The notes under the pieces: model-generated
What the model was told of the DNA's origin: nothing
Seen by the model: the letters and a program-made list of their open reading frames with translations, nothing else
Databases searched by the model: none
Shown here: piece by piece, positions 1-8,205 of the stretch
Numbering within the stretch: the first letter of the stretch is position 1
How the letters are laid out: every line of letters starts with the position of its first letter
Program-made: the position numbers and the translations under genes
DNA from: JAIYCX01 sp964353175
GTDB lineage: Bacteria > Bdellovibrionota_C > UBA2361 > SZUA-149 > DAOLCO01
NCBI GenBank assembly: GCA_964353175.1
Contig: CAYGUX010000015.1
Location: 6,479-70,478 of the forward strand
DNA: 64,000 nt
Direction of reading: 5' to 3'

Positions 1-194
1 AGCAATTGAACAAGAGCCCATAGAGTTAAAAAGGAAAGAATAAGGAACCTTCTTCCAACAATAAATACCGAAAGCACTTTTTTTAAACCCATCTTTCTGG
101 ATAGAAACACCGCAAACACACATAGAAAAATAGCTTCGATAAAAAATCGAGAGAGAAGGATGAAAAGCTCATATCTAGAGAAGCCTTCAATCAT
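1..194 (-). CDS. Partial membrane protein (N-terminal 64 residues)
   Basis: The reading frame starts with ATG at 194 and runs off the left edge, so only the N-terminus is visible. It begins MIEGFSRYELFILLSR and continues with long hydrophobic stretches typical of membrane segments. The ATG overlaps the stop of the GtrA-like gene by 8 bases, so it is translationally linked to that gene and the GT2 gene upstream. In such operons the third gene is often a polytopic glycosyltransferase or flippase-like protein, but the fragment is too short to decide. The gene itself is likely real because of the overlap and the uninterrupted frame. Confidence 0.6.
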   Translation of the reverse strand, partial: MIEGFSRYELFILLSRFFIEAIFLCVFAVFLSRKMGLKKVLSVFIVGRRFLILSFLTLWALVQL

Positions 195-639
195 TTAAGC
201 TCTTTGTTTGTTTGTCTATGCCTCTGTCTATCGATTGTTTAAAAGTACTTCTTACAACTAAAAATCTAAATACAGTGACGAACATAGTTGCCAAGACGAT
301 ACTCCACAATTCCTTAACCTCAAAATACCTAAAAGCAACAACGAATAAAGAATAGTCCAATACTTTAAAAAGAATCACAGCTAAAAAGTACTTATAAGCT
401 CCCTTAAAGCTCATGGGAGATTTAAAAGTAAGTCTCGAATGAGTGAAGTATGAAAAAAAGAAAACTATTACATGAACAATTCCATACGCCAATTCAGCAA
501 AAACAAACTTAAGAAGAACCCAACTTAAACAAAGCTTAAAAACCAGCACAATTCCGGAACTAAACCCGAACTTAATTAACTCTTTTATATGTTTAGAATA
601 CTTAGAATTTAAAAAAACACTACTCATTATTTTCGGCAC
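187..639 (-). CDS. GtrA-like membrane protein
   Basis: A 150-residue protein with about four hydrophobic segments (roughly residues 25-45, 50-65, 83-102, 112-130) and a basic C-terminus, matching the size and layout of the GtrA/DPMS3 family. It contains a family-like loop (residues 60-73, SYFTHSRLTFKS) and the pattern RFLVVRSTF near the end of the last helix. Members are thought to move or help use polyprenyl-phosphate-linked sugars. It overlaps the stop of the upstream GT2 gene by 20 bases, the usual GtrB-GtrA pairing. A second ATG (codon 5, at 627) would give a shorter overlap and may be the true start. Confidence 0.8.
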   Translation of the reverse strand: MPKIMSSVFLNSKYSKHIKELIKFGFSSGIVLVFKLCLSWVLLKFVFAELAYGIVHVIVFFFSYFTHSRLTFKSPMSFKGAYKYFLAVILFKVLDYSLFVVAFRYFEVKELWSIVLATMFVTVFRFLVVRSTFKQSIDRGIDKQTKSLND

Positions 640-1585
640 TGATCTCTAAGGTTTTAACCCTAGTCAAAGTCTCTTCAAGCAATTGTCTATTAGCCGACAA
701 CAAATCTGAAATCACGCCTAATACAAACATCTGGATAGAAGACAGAATCAAAACTCCACCCAATATTACAGATTGTACATGTCCACGGCCCTCACCCTCA
801 ACCAAGAAATAGAAATATAGAAAGCGAACAATCGCAAAAATGCCAGGTATAAACAGAAGAAGAGATGCTAGTAGAAAAATTCGAAATGGTTCATACACCG
901 TACTTATCCTAAGAATAGTACCACCCGATTTTCGAACCTTACTTAATATTCCAGAAAAAAGGCGGGACTCTCTAGTCTTTGCATTTACTTCAATAGGAAC
1001 CCACTCAATATCCAATCCTTTTTTATAAGCTTGAATTAGAGAATCTACAGTATATGTAAAATTAGTTAAAATATGAATACTTAAAGCTGATCGACGACTA
1101 TAAGCACGGAATCCACTAACCGCATCCCTCACCTCTTCTCCCGTAACATAACTAACAACCATGTTCCCTAATTTCTGAAAGAATCTTTTTAAAAGTGAAA
1201 ACTCTTTTATACGACTCGGATCTCTATCCCCAATAACAATGTCTGCTCTACCCTCAACAATAGGTCGAACTAGATCTGTGATTCTATCCGATGGATACTG
1301 ATTGTCCCCATCGGTATTAACAATAATATCCGCTCCCCTTAATAGCGCGCTATCAATCCCCATCCGAAATGCTCGACCCAACCAACGCCGATTTTTACCA
1401 GGCACTCTAATAATATGGTGAACTCCTAGCTCTCTAGCAACCTCCTCGGTCCTATCAGTAGAACCATCATTGATGATCTGATACTCAATCTCCTGAATAC
1501 CCTCTATAGATCGAGGCATCTTTTCAAAAACAAGCGCTAAAGTATGCTCTTCATTATGACAGGGAATTTGAATGACAAGTTTCAT
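620..1585 (-). CDS. GT2 family polyprenyl-phosphate glycosyltransferase
   Basis: A 321-residue protein with a GT-A fold N-terminal domain. Visible motifs are IPCHNEE at the start of the nucleotide-binding domain, INDGSTDRT, and NTDGDNQYP, which carries the metal-binding DxD-like signature. Two C-terminal hydrophobic segments (about 235-260 and 270-295) anchor it in the inner membrane. This is the dolichyl-phosphate mannose synthase / GtrB arrangement: transfer of a sugar from a nucleotide donor to polyprenyl phosphate. The GtrA-like gene that follows supports this. Donor and acceptor cannot be read from the sequence. The last 25 residues look coiled-coil-like (LLEETLTRVKTLE). Confidence 0.88.
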   Translation of the reverse strand: MKLVIQIPCHNEEHTLALVFEKMPRSIEGIQEIEYQIINDGSTDRTEEVARELGVHHIIRVPGKNRRWLGRAFRMGIDSALLRGADIIVNTDGDNQYPSDRITDLVRPIVEGRADIVIGDRDPSRIKEFSLLKRFFQKLGNMVVSYVTGEEVRDAVSGFRAYSRRSALSIHILTNFTYTVDSLIQAYKKGLDIEWVPIEVNAKTRESRLFSGILSKVRKSGGTILRISTVYEPFRIFLLASLLLFIPGIFAIVRFLYFYFLVEGEGRGHVQSVILGGVLILSSIQMFVLGVISDLLSANRQLLEETLTRVKTLEISAENNE

Positions 1586-1726
1586 GGAATGAGAATTACA
1601 CCTTCAAATTGATTCTAACAAGAGAAAATGGAAGCTAAAGCCTCAAGAATTATCTAAGGTCGCAGGCGTCTGGCTGGCTCATTTCTCTTAACTTAATAAC
1701 CATGATCCTAAGCCTAGAATAATGCT

Positions 1727-2497
1727 CTACCTTATTACTTTAGACAACTCTGATTTTAATTTAATCGCAGCTTCATTCATAGCGGCCCTAACGGCACTTT
1801 CTACTGGACTGGATACTAACTCAGCCGAATAATATCCAAAAATGCCGTCACCTATCTCTTTATTTTTCACAACGAATTCTCCATGTGCTGGAAATGAAAC
1901 TAGAATTTGTCCACTTTTTTTATCTAACACACTAACTTCTATACCAACAACTCCTCTCGCCTCTCTTTCTTTCCAACTTGTTGGCAGACCCGTAATTTGA
2001 GTGACCCAAAAGCTAGGTATCATCATCATACCCTTACCCATAGTTTCTAAAATATTATCTTCATCATTTATTTCAGCCCCTATTCCTTTTTCTCGAACAA
2101 CTACTCCTCTACTAAACTCTGTCAAAGTAGCTTGAACAACATAAGGTCCTATTTCTCCTTCCTTTAATGGAGGTTGAAAAAAAGCATTCTCAGAATCTGG
2201 ATCGAGAACTACGAAATTTCCGGAAGAAACTAACGCGTTTATCAAAGCTGCATTCATCAATGCTTCTGGCCCACTATACTGTTTGCAATGTGCGTCTATA
2301 TTTAGCTTGGGAATATTTAGAGATTCAACCTCCAAGAGATAAACAGGTAAACTTCCATCCTTTATTCTATTCAATTCTAAAACCTTCGCTCCTTCCGGTA
2401 CTTCGGATGTAACCGATGCCGTTTGAGAACAAGCATTTAATATCATACAAATGATTAGAACCAACCCTATTCGATTTGAACTTAAATTTCTTTTCAC
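1727..2497 (-). CDS. CsgG/HfaB-like lipoprotein A
   Basis: A 256-residue secreted lipoprotein. The signal peptide ends at a lipobox (LNAC, Cys at residue 23), so it should be anchored to the outer membrane. Family-like stretches are ALVSSGNFVVLD (a CsgG-style 'a.v.sgrf.vldr' segment), VVQATLTEF, and VVGIEVSVLDKKSGQIL, the strand preceding the pore region in CsgG-type proteins. CsgG family members form oligomeric outer-membrane export pores or structural rings. The gene overlaps the stop of the next CsgG-like gene by 4 bases, so the two are co-translated and may form a mixed complex. No curli or holdfast genes are nearby. Assigned on motif patterns only. Confidence 0.62.
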   Translation of the reverse strand: MKRNLSSNRIGLVLIICMILNACSQTASVTSEVPEGAKVLELNRIKDGSLPVYLLEVESLNIPKLNIDAHCKQYSGPEALMNAALINALVSSGNFVVLDPDSENAFFQPPLKEGEIGPYVVQATLTEFSRGVVVREKGIGAEINDEDNILETMGKGMMMIPSFWVTQITGLPTSWKEREARGVVGIEVSVLDKKSGQILVSFPAHGEFVVKNKEIGDGIFGYYSAELVSSPVESAVRAAMNEAAIKLKSELSKVIR

Positions 2498-3291
2498 TTT
2501 TGATTTAACTCCGCAAATATTCGCTTGGCACCTTCATTAAGGGCTGCACGGGTAGCTTGATGCATCAGCATTGGAACAAACTGAACATTCTCCGAGATCA
2601 TGCCACTAAATGTTCCTTCATTTACATAGGCGTCTGTAGCAGATCCCCCAACAGAAAAAGCTGAAAGAATTCTCCCACTATTTATATCGACTATGCGAAT
2701 ATCAAACCTTACGAAACCTGTTTTTTGAATCTTTTCAACATTAACTAACTGAAAAATAGATAATGGTCCTACTCCCATTCCTCCAAATCCACTTGAGTCC
2801 TTGTTACTCGATACATTATACTCCGTTAATTTTGCTCGGATTAAATAAAGTGGAGAACCTTTAGGACTTGAAGCTCTTTCTCCCATAAGCACCTTTAAAT
2901 TACCTATGCCTTTTAAAGCAGAAGTTAATTGTGCCTTTAGCTCTGAAGGGTAATATCCTGGCACTAACTTTTGACCGATGTACATTGCAGGTACCGTCTC
3001 TTGAATACCCACCTTTGAATTAGACAAAGAACAAGTATAATTAGCATGACAATCACGTAATCCTTGTAGATCTCCTACATTTAGAGATTGCTTACTTATT
3101 ATCACATTGCGACATGCAGCTTTCTCTGCTTCTGCATCAAAGTCGGCTAAGAAGGGTATCTCTTCAACGATTAAATTAAATTCTGGCAAATCACTTTTAT
3201 AGGGCATAGAAACAGGTATGAGTTGTTTCGGTGGATTAACGCTCGTACAAGCGCTCATATCGAAAAGAAGTAAAAGTGCTAAAACTCGCAT
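2494..3291 (-). CDS. CsgG/HfaB-like lipoprotein B
   Basis: A 265-residue lipoprotein, first gene of the pair. It has a short signal peptide and a lipobox (MSAC, Cys at residue 15). It shares the layout of its neighbour, including YLIRAKLTEY and the stronger family match VRFDIRIVDINSGRILSAF, typical of the CsgG core. Unlike its partner it carries a Gly-rich, Phe-containing stretch (FGGMGVGPLS) before that strand. A 60-residue insert near the N-terminus contains several Cys residues (AACRNVI, RDCHANYTCS), which may form disulfides. The paralogous tandem suggests duplication and a hetero-oligomeric envelope assembly. Function unknown. Confidence 0.62.
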   Translation of the reverse strand: MRVLALLLLFDMSACTSVNPPKQLIPVSMPYKSDLPEFNLIVEEIPFLADFDAEAEKAACRNVIISKQSLNVGDLQGLRDCHANYTCSLSNSKVGIQETVPAMYIGQKLVPGYYPSELKAQLTSALKGIGNLKVLMGERASSPKGSPLYLIRAKLTEYNVSSNKDSSGFGGMGVGPLSIFQLVNVEKIQKTGFVRFDIRIVDINSGRILSAFSVGGSATDAYVNEGTFSGMISENVQFVPMLMHQATRAALNEGAKRIFAELNQK

Positions 3292-3398
3292 TATGAAATT
3301 AACTTTAGTGACTGAACAATGTCTCTAACATCGACATCGTCCTACTATCGCTAAACTATAAAATACTCCTCCTATTTTTCAGCTTACTTTATGGGCCT

Positions 3399-3545
3399 GT
3401 TGAAAAATGAAATATTTGTCATTGCGAGCGAAGCCCCGAAGGGGCTAGCCTGTGGTGAGCGTGTCGAAGGGTCATGATCTCAAAAAATCAATAATAATAG
3501 GTGTTTGGAGATCATCACGGCCCTTTCAGGGCCTCAGGATGACAA
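3399..3545. repeat. Dispersed palindromic repeat (CATTGCGAGCGAAG family), copy 1
   Basis: The left end (TGTTGAAAAATGAAATATTTG then TCATTGCGAGCGAAG) matches, in inverted sense, the right arm of the element at 60347-60475. The right end (CCTCAGGATGACAAA) is related to the common 'gcaatgacaaa' terminus. Internal short palindromes include CCCCGAAGGGG and GGCCCTTTCAGGGCC. The segment GGTGAGCGTGTCGAA also recurs, altered, near 60311. This is a non-coding, mobile-looking repeat of the kind scattered through many bacterial genomes. It sits downstream of no terminator and codes for nothing visible. Confidence 0.6.
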
Positions 3546-3639
3546 AGTGGTAGGCCTTCTAATGATGTTGAAATAGATTGATATTATGTTCATTATTATT
3601 TTCTTACTACCAATTCCCACTCTAAAGGGTGAAGAGCCA

Positions 3640-4016
3640 TTTTGAAGCTCACGAAATTTTCATAACTATGCATAACTTTATTTAAGATACGGTAGTTCTT
3701 TGAAAATTGAATCTGGGAAGAGATGAATACAGACGAGTCCAAAGACTGAGGCTTTGTTGCTTCTGTCTTTAGACTCGTTTGGAGATTTAGGTTTTTTTAT
3801 TGTTTTAATCTTTAAGGTTTTTGTGAAAAAGAGATGGGAAGTTGTAAGGTATTGTTGAAAGAGAACAGGAGTCTATTCCAAGGAGTGTGCCTTTAAGGAA
3901 CTTTTAGAAGTTTTTTAGAGGTACACTCTCGGGGAAAATGGATTCCCTGAACTCTTACTTTGGCATAAGAGAATACTTTAAGGTATGCCAAAAAAACCGC
4001 TCATTCGAAAGGAAAG
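3640..4016 (+). promoter_or_regulatory. Long structured leader upstream of the small basic protein gene
   Basis: About 375 bases without an ORF that read as a 5' leader. Three hairpins can be drawn by eye. The first is 3733-3778 (arms ACGAGTC-AAAGAC and complement, one mismatch). The second is 3883-3928 (GAGTGT-CCT with AGG-ACACTC, one mismatch). The third is 3959-3992 (TTTGGCATA with TATGCCAAA, 16-base loop). A further short pairing, GCTCAT (3999-4004) with ATGAGC (4017-4022), would bracket the ribosome-binding AAGGAAAG and the first AUG. A weak promoter may lie near TTGAAG (3642-3647) but I cannot fix its -10. No known riboswitch or RNA family was recognised. It could equally be a separate small RNA. 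Confidence 0.4.
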
Positions 4017-4364
4017 ATGAGCATGACGACAATGACAACCCCTATCGCACGCATCAATGACAATTGTCCTACCTACCGAGACCCATGGGCGACGGTTAGG
4101 GAGAAACCCAGTACTATCCAGGCAGAGCCTAAAGCTCAGCCGAAAGTACTGTCGCAACTGGCGTATCGCGTAGCTCTTTTACAGAGTCGCGCAAAACGTG
4201 AAACGCCTCTGACGCAGCTATTCAAAGAAGGAGCAGTCGTTGCTTCTTCCCAATCTGAACCAGCGGAAGAGCAACCTCCTGTACCAGCTAAAAAATCCTA
4301 CGACAGCCTGACGGTAAGCGGTTGGCGTAAAAAAGGGACCAATCGCAAACGCAAAACGCGTTAA
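4017..4364 (+). CDS. Small basic Pro/Lys-rich protein, unknown function
   Basis: I do not recognise this 115-residue protein. It has no signal peptide or membrane segment. The middle (about residues 45-60, LSQLAYRVALLQSRAKRE) looks helical, followed by a Pro/Glu-rich linker and a strongly basic tail ending WRKKGTNRKRKTR, which suggests nucleic-acid or ribosome binding. Its codons are richer in G and C than those of neighbouring genes, as expected for a highly expressed gene or a recent arrival. The AAGGAAAG at 4009-4016 directly abuts the first ATG, so the in-frame ATG at 4023 has better spacing and is the more likely start. It is flanked by a structured leader and a strong terminator, hence monocistronic. 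Confidence 0.65.
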   Translation: MSMTTMTTPIARINDNCPTYRDPWATVREKPSTIQAEPKAQPKVLSQLAYRVALLQSRAKRETPLTQLFKEGAVVASSQSEPAEEQPPVPAKKSYDSLTVSGWRKKGTNRKRKTR

Positions 4365-4385
4365 GCGACTGGACCCTTCGTTTGA

Positions 4386-4424
4386 AGCTGCAAGCACACC
4401 CTCGTGCTTGCAGCTATCTTTTTT
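4386..4424 (+). terminator. Strong intrinsic terminator
   Basis: Perfect 12-bp arms AGCTGCAAGCAC / GTGCTTGCAGCT with a 6-base loop, followed by ATCTTTTTT. It ends the small basic protein gene. The downstream SDR gene is on the opposite strand and ends at 4478. Confidence 0.92.
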
Positions 4425-4477
4425 CACTCTTTTTTAAGACTCCAAACGAGTTCTTTTTCACATCCTACTTGAACTTC

Positions 4478-5245
4478 CTAACCTTTCCGACTAACAGTCC
4501 GACCATCACCCTGAGCAGTCGCATACAAAACCATTTCACCGACCATCATGTGAGAAGGTCTAGTCAAACAATAATGAACTGCATCTGCCACATCTTCAGC
4601 AGATAATGGAGTCATGCCTTTATATTCATCATTTGCCTTACCGCCATCACCCTTAAAGCGAACTTCACTAAACTCAGTTCTTACCATTCCAGGGTCTATG
4701 GAACTTACTCGTATGTCATAATCCATTAATTCCAATAGAAGCGTTTTCGATACAGCTCTTACTGCATGTTTAGTAGCACAATAAACACTTCCTCCCGGAT
4801 AAACTACATGGCCAGCTGTTGAAGCAATATTTACGATAAATCCTGCATTCCTTTTAATCATGCCCGGTAAAATCGACCTAGTCACATACAAAAGTCCCTT
4901 CAAATTGGTGTCTATCATCATATCCCAATCATCGGTATCAGCATTCACGAACAAATCCTTACCAGCAGCAAGCCCCGCGTTATTAACTAGAATATCTATA
5001 TTTTCAAACTCTGCGGGAAGAGACGACAAAGCACTCTTCACTTCTTCCTTATTGCAAACATCCAACTTGAGGCTATGAACACTAACTCCATTCGCCTTGC
5101 TTAATCGTAATGCGATTTCTTCTAACCTCTCTACTCTCCTACCAGAAATGATTAAATTAGATCCAGCTTGAGCCAGTTTTTCCGCTGAAGCTAAGCCAAT
5201 ACCGCTTGTGGCGCCTGTGATAAGTGATATTTTGTTTTTTAACAT
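4478..5245 (-). CDS. SDR-family NAD(P)-dependent oxidoreductase (YdfG-like)
   Basis: A 255-residue classical short-chain dehydrogenase. It has the cofactor-binding TGATSGIG at residues 10-17, the NNAG structural motif, the catalytic Ser in INIAST and the YCATK active-site pair. The segment SSIDPGMVRTEFSEVRFKGD closely resembles the YdfG branch (NADP-dependent 3-hydroxy acid / serine dehydrogenases), so oxidation of a small hydroxy acid is plausible. The Arg in SGRRVERL fits NADP preference. It is a single gene, convergent with the small basic protein gene and divergent from the DUF2254 gene. The substrate is inferred from resemblance only. Confidence 0.85.
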   Translation of the reverse strand: MLKNKISLITGATSGIGLASAEKLAQAGSNLIISGRRVERLEEIALRLSKANGVSVHSLKLDVCNKEEVKSALSSLPAEFENIDILVNNAGLAAGKDLFVNADTDDWDMMIDTNLKGLLYVTRSILPGMIKRNAGFIVNIASTAGHVVYPGGSVYCATKHAVRAVSKTLLLELMDYDIRVSSIDPGMVRTEFSEVRFKGDGGKANDEYKGMTPLSAEDVADAVHYCLTRPSHMMVGEMVLYATAQGDGRTVSRKG

Positions 5246-5468
5246 AAAGGTATATTATCCTTGATTAGCATTCTTAACACACTAACATTATACTTATACA
5301 GACTCAACAATCTATGACTATTCTCAACTAGCCTCTGCAGACTGCTGAATGTGAACCTCTACCTCTTTTATCCATAGGCAAAGTAGCGATTTCATGGCAT
5401 TTTGAAGAACCCTTGGTGATTTTCAGTTCTTTTATTGAGAATTAAGATCAATATCTACATTAAGAGAA

Positions 5469-6758
5469 ATGAACACTATTAAATTCAATATAAAATCGAT
5501 TCTTAACAAAGTAAAAAATAGTATAGCTTTCTATCCTACGATTATTGCAGCAATCATTATTATGATTGGCTCTGCCTTAATTATTGTTGATCAAAAGGGC
5601 TGGACTACGAATATAGACAAACTCCTTCCCCTTATCGTCGTAAACGATATAGACACGGCTCGGTCGATTCTAATAGTACTAATAGGAGCACTAATATCAC
5701 TAATGGTATTTAGTTTTTCTATGGTTATGGTCGTTTTAAACCAAGCGGCGAATAACTTCTCGCCTAGATTACTACCTGGACTCATAGCCAATAAAGAACA
5801 TCAGATAGTTTTAGGATTCTACCTAGGCTCTATTATAAATAGCATCATAAGTCTTTTACGGATGGAACCTAGCACATACCACAATTCATTTCCTTCAATT
5901 GGAGTTATTTACTCAATCATACTGGGAGTAAGCTGCTTAGGTCTATTTATCTTCTTTATTCACTCAATTTCTCAATCCATTCAAATATCAAAAATCATAT
6001 ATAAAGTTTACAAAAAAACTCTTACTCAAATCCAAAACTTTAATTCTAATAGAAACATAAAGCTCATAAGTGAAAAGGATATTAAATGGTATCCCATTGC
6101 ACTCGAATTGACTGGATACGTTAAAGATTTTGAACTTTCAAAACTTGCTGCTTACAGTCTAAAAAACGACATAAAAATAAAAACTGGAGTAACAGAAGGC
6201 GCTTTTATTTCCAATCACACAGTTTCCTTCTATACTTCGATAGAGGAGACTAAAAAACTAAAAGAAGATTTAACAAACTACATCCTAGTAGATGATGAAG
6301 AATGGATCACTGAGCACCCCAATCTTGGAGTCAAACAAATAGTTGAAATTATACTTAAAGCAATGTCACCTGGCATTAACGATCCAGGGACTGCTATTAC
6401 TGGACTGGATTACCTCTCCAGCATTTACAAAGAACGTCAGAAATTACGTACCTTTAATTGCTACGTAAGTGAAGATGGCGGACAGGTATTTCTAACCACT
6501 CTTAGCTTTGAAGAGATTTTAGCTTTTAGTTTTGCAGCCATTCGCCAGTATGTTAGGCACGACATAGTAATCATGAGCAAACTCTTAAATATCTTGTTTT
6601 ATCTAAAGACAGGAGAAAATGACTACGAAGAACCCTTATTTCAAGGTGCGATAAAAAAACAAGCAGAGATTCTTTTAGAGGATGCCAATAAACATATTGA
6701 AAATACTGCAGATCTAAAATATTTCATTGAACTCTTTAAAGACTATCAATTTAACTAA
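5469..6758 (+). CDS. DUF2254 family membrane protein
   Basis: A 429-residue protein matching the layout of the uncharacterised DUF2254 family. Four N-terminal membrane segments (about 22-40, 63-88, 110-130, 145-165) include the family-like stretch FSFSMVMVVLNQAANNFSPRLL, broken here by position only. A soluble C-terminal domain contains KAMSPGINDPGTAI, another recognisable block. The biological role of the family is unknown. The gene converges with the ABC ATPase gene and their 3' ends overlap by 8 bases. No operon partner. Confidence 0.82.
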   Translation: MNTIKFNIKSILNKVKNSIAFYPTIIAAIIIMIGSALIIVDQKGWTTNIDKLLPLIVVNDIDTARSILIVLIGALISLMVFSFSMVMVVLNQAANNFSPRLLPGLIANKEHQIVLGFYLGSIINSIISLLRMEPSTYHNSFPSIGVIYSIILGVSCLGLFIFFIHSISQSIQISKIIYKVYKKTLTQIQNFNSNRNIKLISEKDIKWYPIALELTGYVKDFELSKLAAYSLKNDIKIKTGVTEGAFISNHTVSFYTSIEETKKLKEDLTNYILVDDEEWITEHPNLGVKQIVEIILKAMSPGINDPGTAITGLDYLSSIYKERQKLRTFNCYVSEDGGQVFLTTLSFEEILAFSFAAIRQYVRHDIVIMSKLLNILFYLKTGENDYEEPLFQGAIKKQAEILLEDANKHIENTADLKYFIELFKDYQFN

Positions 6759-7428
6759 ATCCATTCGCCATATTTTCATAACCTTTTAAAATTTCAGAAC
6801 TTTCGACTATCCGACAAGGCTTCTGGCTTAAGAATATCACCCGATCTGACACTCTTTTTGCTAATTGAGGGTCGTGAAAAATAGAAACAATCGCCATGGG
6901 ATAACGATCTCTAATCATATTGATGTTTTGAATGAATTTCTCAATCGCGAAATAATCTAAGTTCGATGTCGGCTCATCAAGAAATAGTATCTTAGGTTTA
7001 CTTATCAACGCCCGTAACAAACAAACTGATTGAGCCTCCCCCCCAGAGAGGCTGCCTGCACGAGAGCTTAAGTCAAAGTTTATATCAATACTTTCTAAAA
7101 GTTCATCCAGCAAAGTCTCAATGATTTTCGAAGGTATTCGCTTAAGCTTCAACGGAAGAATAATATTTTCCCTAGCGCTAAGCCAAGGAAGTAAGGAGTC
7201 TTTATGGCTTTGCGGAAGATATGATTTCCTTGCTAACATATTTTGTTTATCAATAATTTCGCCCTTATAAGTCGCATCTAAACCAAGCAAAATTCTTAAT
7301 AAAGTGGATTTCCCGCAGCCATTCGGGCCAAACAAGGCAAGGGACTCGTTTATTCTAATAGATAGATCCAACTTTTGAATTATGGGAGTACTCCCATAAT
7401 TTTTACTTATCCCTCTTAATTCCAACAT
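6751..7428 (-). CDS. ABC transporter ATP-binding protein (SsuB/TauB type)
   Basis: A 225-residue nucleotide-binding subunit. Walker A is GPNGCGKST (residues 34-42), the signature is LSGGEAQ, Walker B is ILFLDEP, and the switch His is in SIFHDP. It powers import through the permease encoded just upstream, whose stop it overlaps by 13 bases. The order on the minus strand (binding protein, permease, ATPase) is that of nitrate/sulfonate/taurine-type importers. The ligand is not evident, and no desulfonation, nitrate or thiamine genes are next to it. Confidence 0.88.
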   Translation of the reverse strand: MLELRGISKNYGSTPIIQKLDLSIRINESLALFGPNGCGKSTLLRILLGLDATYKGEIIDKQNMLARKSYLPQSHKDSLLPWLSARENIILPLKLKRIPSKIIETLLDELLESIDINFDLSSRAGSLSGGEAQSVCLLRALISKPKILFLDEPTSNLDYFAIEKFIQNINMIRDRYPMAIVSIFHDPQLAKRVSDRVIFLSQKPCRIVESSEILKGYENMANGFS

Positions 7429-8195
7429 CCCAGTATCCTTTTGTTATAAGTTGTTTCTAAGCTTTCAAGAAAACTAGATCCCAAATACCCCAAGATTCCT
7501 ACGATTGTTATCAAAGCGTAAAGCTGAATAGTGTTATTGTACATATAGGACTCATATATTCTTTGTCCTATACCGAAATTTGCACCCATAAACATCTCAC
7601 TAACGATTGCTACAAGCAAGGAAGTAGAAAATGCCAATCGAAGTCCAAGGAGTGTCGTGGGAAGAGTCTCCCACAAGACTAATTTAAAAAACTTTTGAGA
7701 CTTACTAGCTCCCATAACCTGGAAGACCTCCACCCTAGCCTTTGAAATTCTTTTTACTCCACTCTCAGAATAAACTACCAACAGTAAGAATGACGGGAGA
7801 AAACACATAAAAATCTTACTCTCGTCACCAGTATTAAATAGTAGGAATATAAGTGGGATTAAAGCAGAAACTGGGATCGCCCTTAGAAATTCCAATGGCC
7901 CTTTAACAACATTTGCAAGAATAGGGTTTAAACCAAGTATCAGACCAAAAACAGTGCCAAGAGTCGCCCCATAAATTAAGCCAGGTATCCACCTATACAT
8001 AGTTGGCAGTACATAATTTGCGACCTCTCCTGAAACAACATCGCTTACTATCGCATGCCATACTTCTATTAGATTGGGTAGAAGACTAGAATCCACTAGA
8101 TGCATACTATCAGCAGAAACAAACCAGAGAACAAGTACAATTAGAAACCCTAAACAACGGTACCATAAACGATGCCCCAGATGCATAAACAACAT
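7416..8195 (-). CDS. ABC transporter permease (SsuC/TauC type)
   Basis: A 259-residue inner-membrane protein with about six hydrophobic segments. The EAA-type cytoplasmic loop appears around VEVFQVMGASKSQKFFKLVLWETLP, interacting with the ATPase; in this family it reads 'A..lGas....f..v.lP.a.P'. The segment FLRAIPVSALIPLIF is also characteristic of BPD_transp_1 permeases for sulfonate/nitrate-type substrates. It lies 10 bases after the binding-protein gene and overlaps the ATPase gene, so the three form one operon. Confidence 0.88.
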   Translation of the reverse strand: MLFMHLGHRLWYRCLGFLIVLVLWFVSADSMHLVDSSLLPNLIEVWHAIVSDVVSGEVANYVLPTMYRWIPGLIYGATLGTVFGLILGLNPILANVVKGPLEFLRAIPVSALIPLIFLLFNTGDESKIFMCFLPSFLLLVVYSESGVKRISKARVEVFQVMGASKSQKFFKLVLWETLPTTLLGLRLAFSTSLLVAIVSEMFMGANFGIGQRIYESYMYNNTIQLYALITIVGILGYLGSSFLESLETTYNKRILGCWN

Positions 8196-8205
8196 ACAGA
8201 TCCCC

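Noticed and set aside
3733..3798. Hairpin followed by a T-run at 3792 as an intrinsic terminator
   Set aside because: Thirteen bases separate the stem from the T-run, too far for a typical intrinsic terminator.
3959..3992. Hairpin with following A-run as a terminator
   Set aside because: On the plus strand it is followed by A residues, and on the minus strand the T-run precedes rather than follows the stem. Treated as leader structure.
4017..4364. Small basic protein as a ribosomal protein
   Set aside because: The basic tail is suggestive, but no ribosomal family signature can be seen and the Pro/Glu linker is atypical.
4218..4427. Minus-strand ORF opposite the small basic protein
   Set aside because: It includes both arms of the terminator hairpin and has no ribosome site; its sequence is a shadow of the plus-strand gene.
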